Of a DNA stretch of 6,746 nt, positions 6,334 to 6,746 are shown in pieces. Position 1 is the first letter of the stretch; every line of letters starts with the position of its first letter. The notes under the pieces were generated by a model. It saw only the letters and a list, made by a program, of their open reading frames with translations, had not been told where the DNA came from and made no database searches. This DNA is from Planctomycetota bacterium (GTDB lineage Bacteria; Planctomycetota; MHYJ01; JACPRB01), in NCBI GenBank assembly GCA_016200125.1, contig JACQFK010000304.1:1-6746 (forward strand), given 5' to 3'. The position numbers were made by a program, and so were the translations under genes.

Positions 6334-6746
6334 CGCAGCGCGCGCTGCAGGTCCCGGGCGAACCCGGCGGCGGTCGGGGTTCGGCCCGACAGCGCCTTCG
6401 TGAGGATTGACCTCAGCGCCCCGTCGAGCCGCTTCGGCCAGGTCTTCGGGACGCCGGTCGCCGGCGCCGGGCGGTCGCTGAGAATCTCGAAGAGCGCCGC
6501 TCCCAGGGCGCGGACGTCGTCGCGGCCCGGCCCCCATCCGACGACGCGGACGGCATCCCGGTCGTCCAGCAGGATCGTCTCGAGCGACAGCGCGCCGTGG
6601 AAGAGGCCCCGTGCATGGAGAGCGGCCACGGCTTCCGCGGCCTCCCGGATCGCGAGCGCCCGCCGGCCGCGGTCGTTGCGCGGCGCCGTCGCGAGGGACA
6701 TCCCCTGGACGTGCTCTGTCGCGACGAAGGTCCGGCCGCCGGCGGC
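6330..6746 (-). CDS. C-terminal part of a serine/threonine kinase-like protein, probable pseudokinase; 5' end outside window
   Basis: Seen: 138 codons run from the right edge to a TAA at 6332-6330. The visible part starts in the hinge region (FVATEHVQGMSL), then has an amphipathic helix with the subdomain VIa pattern (EAAEAVAALHARGLFHG), a catalytic-loop equivalent HGALSLETILLDD, a beta-turn VRVVGWG, an alpha-F-like DDVRALGAALFEIL, and a last helix KALSGRTPTAAGFARDLQRAL that matches the end of Hanks-type kinases. The catalytic HRD is HGA, so the base Asp is lost. The metal-binding DFG is GWG, so that Asp is lost too. The activation segment with its APE motif is missing: only four residues (PGRD) separate GWG from the helix carrying DDVRALG. 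This argues for a pseudokinase rather than an active enzyme; such domains usually act as binding or regulatory modules. An ATG at 6701 exists, but the preceding in-frame residues fit the kinase hinge, so the gene very likely begins beyond the window. It overlaps the DinB-like gene tail to tail by 4 bp. Confidence 0.8.
   Translation of the reverse strand, partial: AAGGRTFVATEHVQGMSLATAPRNDRGRRALAIREAAEAVAALHARGLFHGALSLETILLDDRDAVRVVGWGPGRDDVRALGAALFEILSDRPAPATGVPKTWPKRLDGALRSILTKALSGRTPTAAGFARDLQRALR

Noticed and set aside
6335..6348. A perfect 14-bp palindrome GCAGCGCGCGCTGC just after the DinB-like stop codon
   Set aside because: It encodes the Leu-Gln-Arg-Ala-Leu end of the kinase-like protein with common GC-rich codons, has only a 5-bp stem with a GCGC loop and no T-run, so chance is the simpler explanation.
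5479..6537. A 352-codon minus-strand frame across the DinB-like gene and its leader
   Set aside because: Arg/Gly-rich shadow that overlaps two real genes in the wrong register and matches no family.

Overview
This is a GC-rich stretch (about two-thirds G+C by eye) from a bacterial chromosome, densely packed with four protein genes and short gaps. The periplasmic macroglobulin gene, good Shine-Dalgarno sequences and sigma70-like -10 boxes point to a diderm bacterium. The archaeal-like RNase HI, the DinB subfamily and the degenerate kinase would suit an Acidobacteria-, Planctomycetes- or Myxococcota-like lineage, but this is a guess from gene content. I see no tRNA, rRNA, CRISPR array, insertion sequence or phage gene.

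Layout. Positions 1-571 (minus) hold the N-terminal 190 residues of an RNase HI family protein that runs off the left edge. A 60-bp divergent intergenic region (572-631) carries two overlapping -10 boxes on opposite strands and a ribosome binding site for each flanking gene. Positions 632-5605 (plus) encode a 1657-residue secreted alpha-2-macroglobulin family protein with a signal peptide, an N-terminal TPR-like helical region, a chain of macroglobulin domains, a bait-like low-complexity segment and an intact thioester motif (GCVEQ). An intergenic region of 167 bp (5606-5772) contains a nested hairpin and a weak promoter candidate. Positions 5773-6333 (plus) encode a DinB-like four-helix protein with a lysine/alanine/proline-rich N-terminal tail. 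Positions 6330-6746 (minus) hold the C-terminal 138 residues of a degenerate serine/threonine kinase domain, cut off by the right edge. The last two genes converge and share the palindrome TTAA as both stop codons.

How they work together. Nothing here forms an obvious pathway. The macroglobulin is probably a stand-alone envelope defence protein that traps foreign proteases. It lacks the lipobox of the E. coli YfhM type, and no penicillin-binding protein gene (pbpC) lies beside it in the window. The RNase HI acts on RNA/DNA hybrids in the cytoplasm and is linked to the macroglobulin gene only by the shared promoter region. The DinB-like protein and the pseudokinase-like protein are of unknown role. 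The points most worth a second look are the probable pseudokinase, the back-to-back promoter, the C-terminal extension of the RNase H, the aromatic-rich clusters and bait segment of the macroglobulin, and the shared stop codon.
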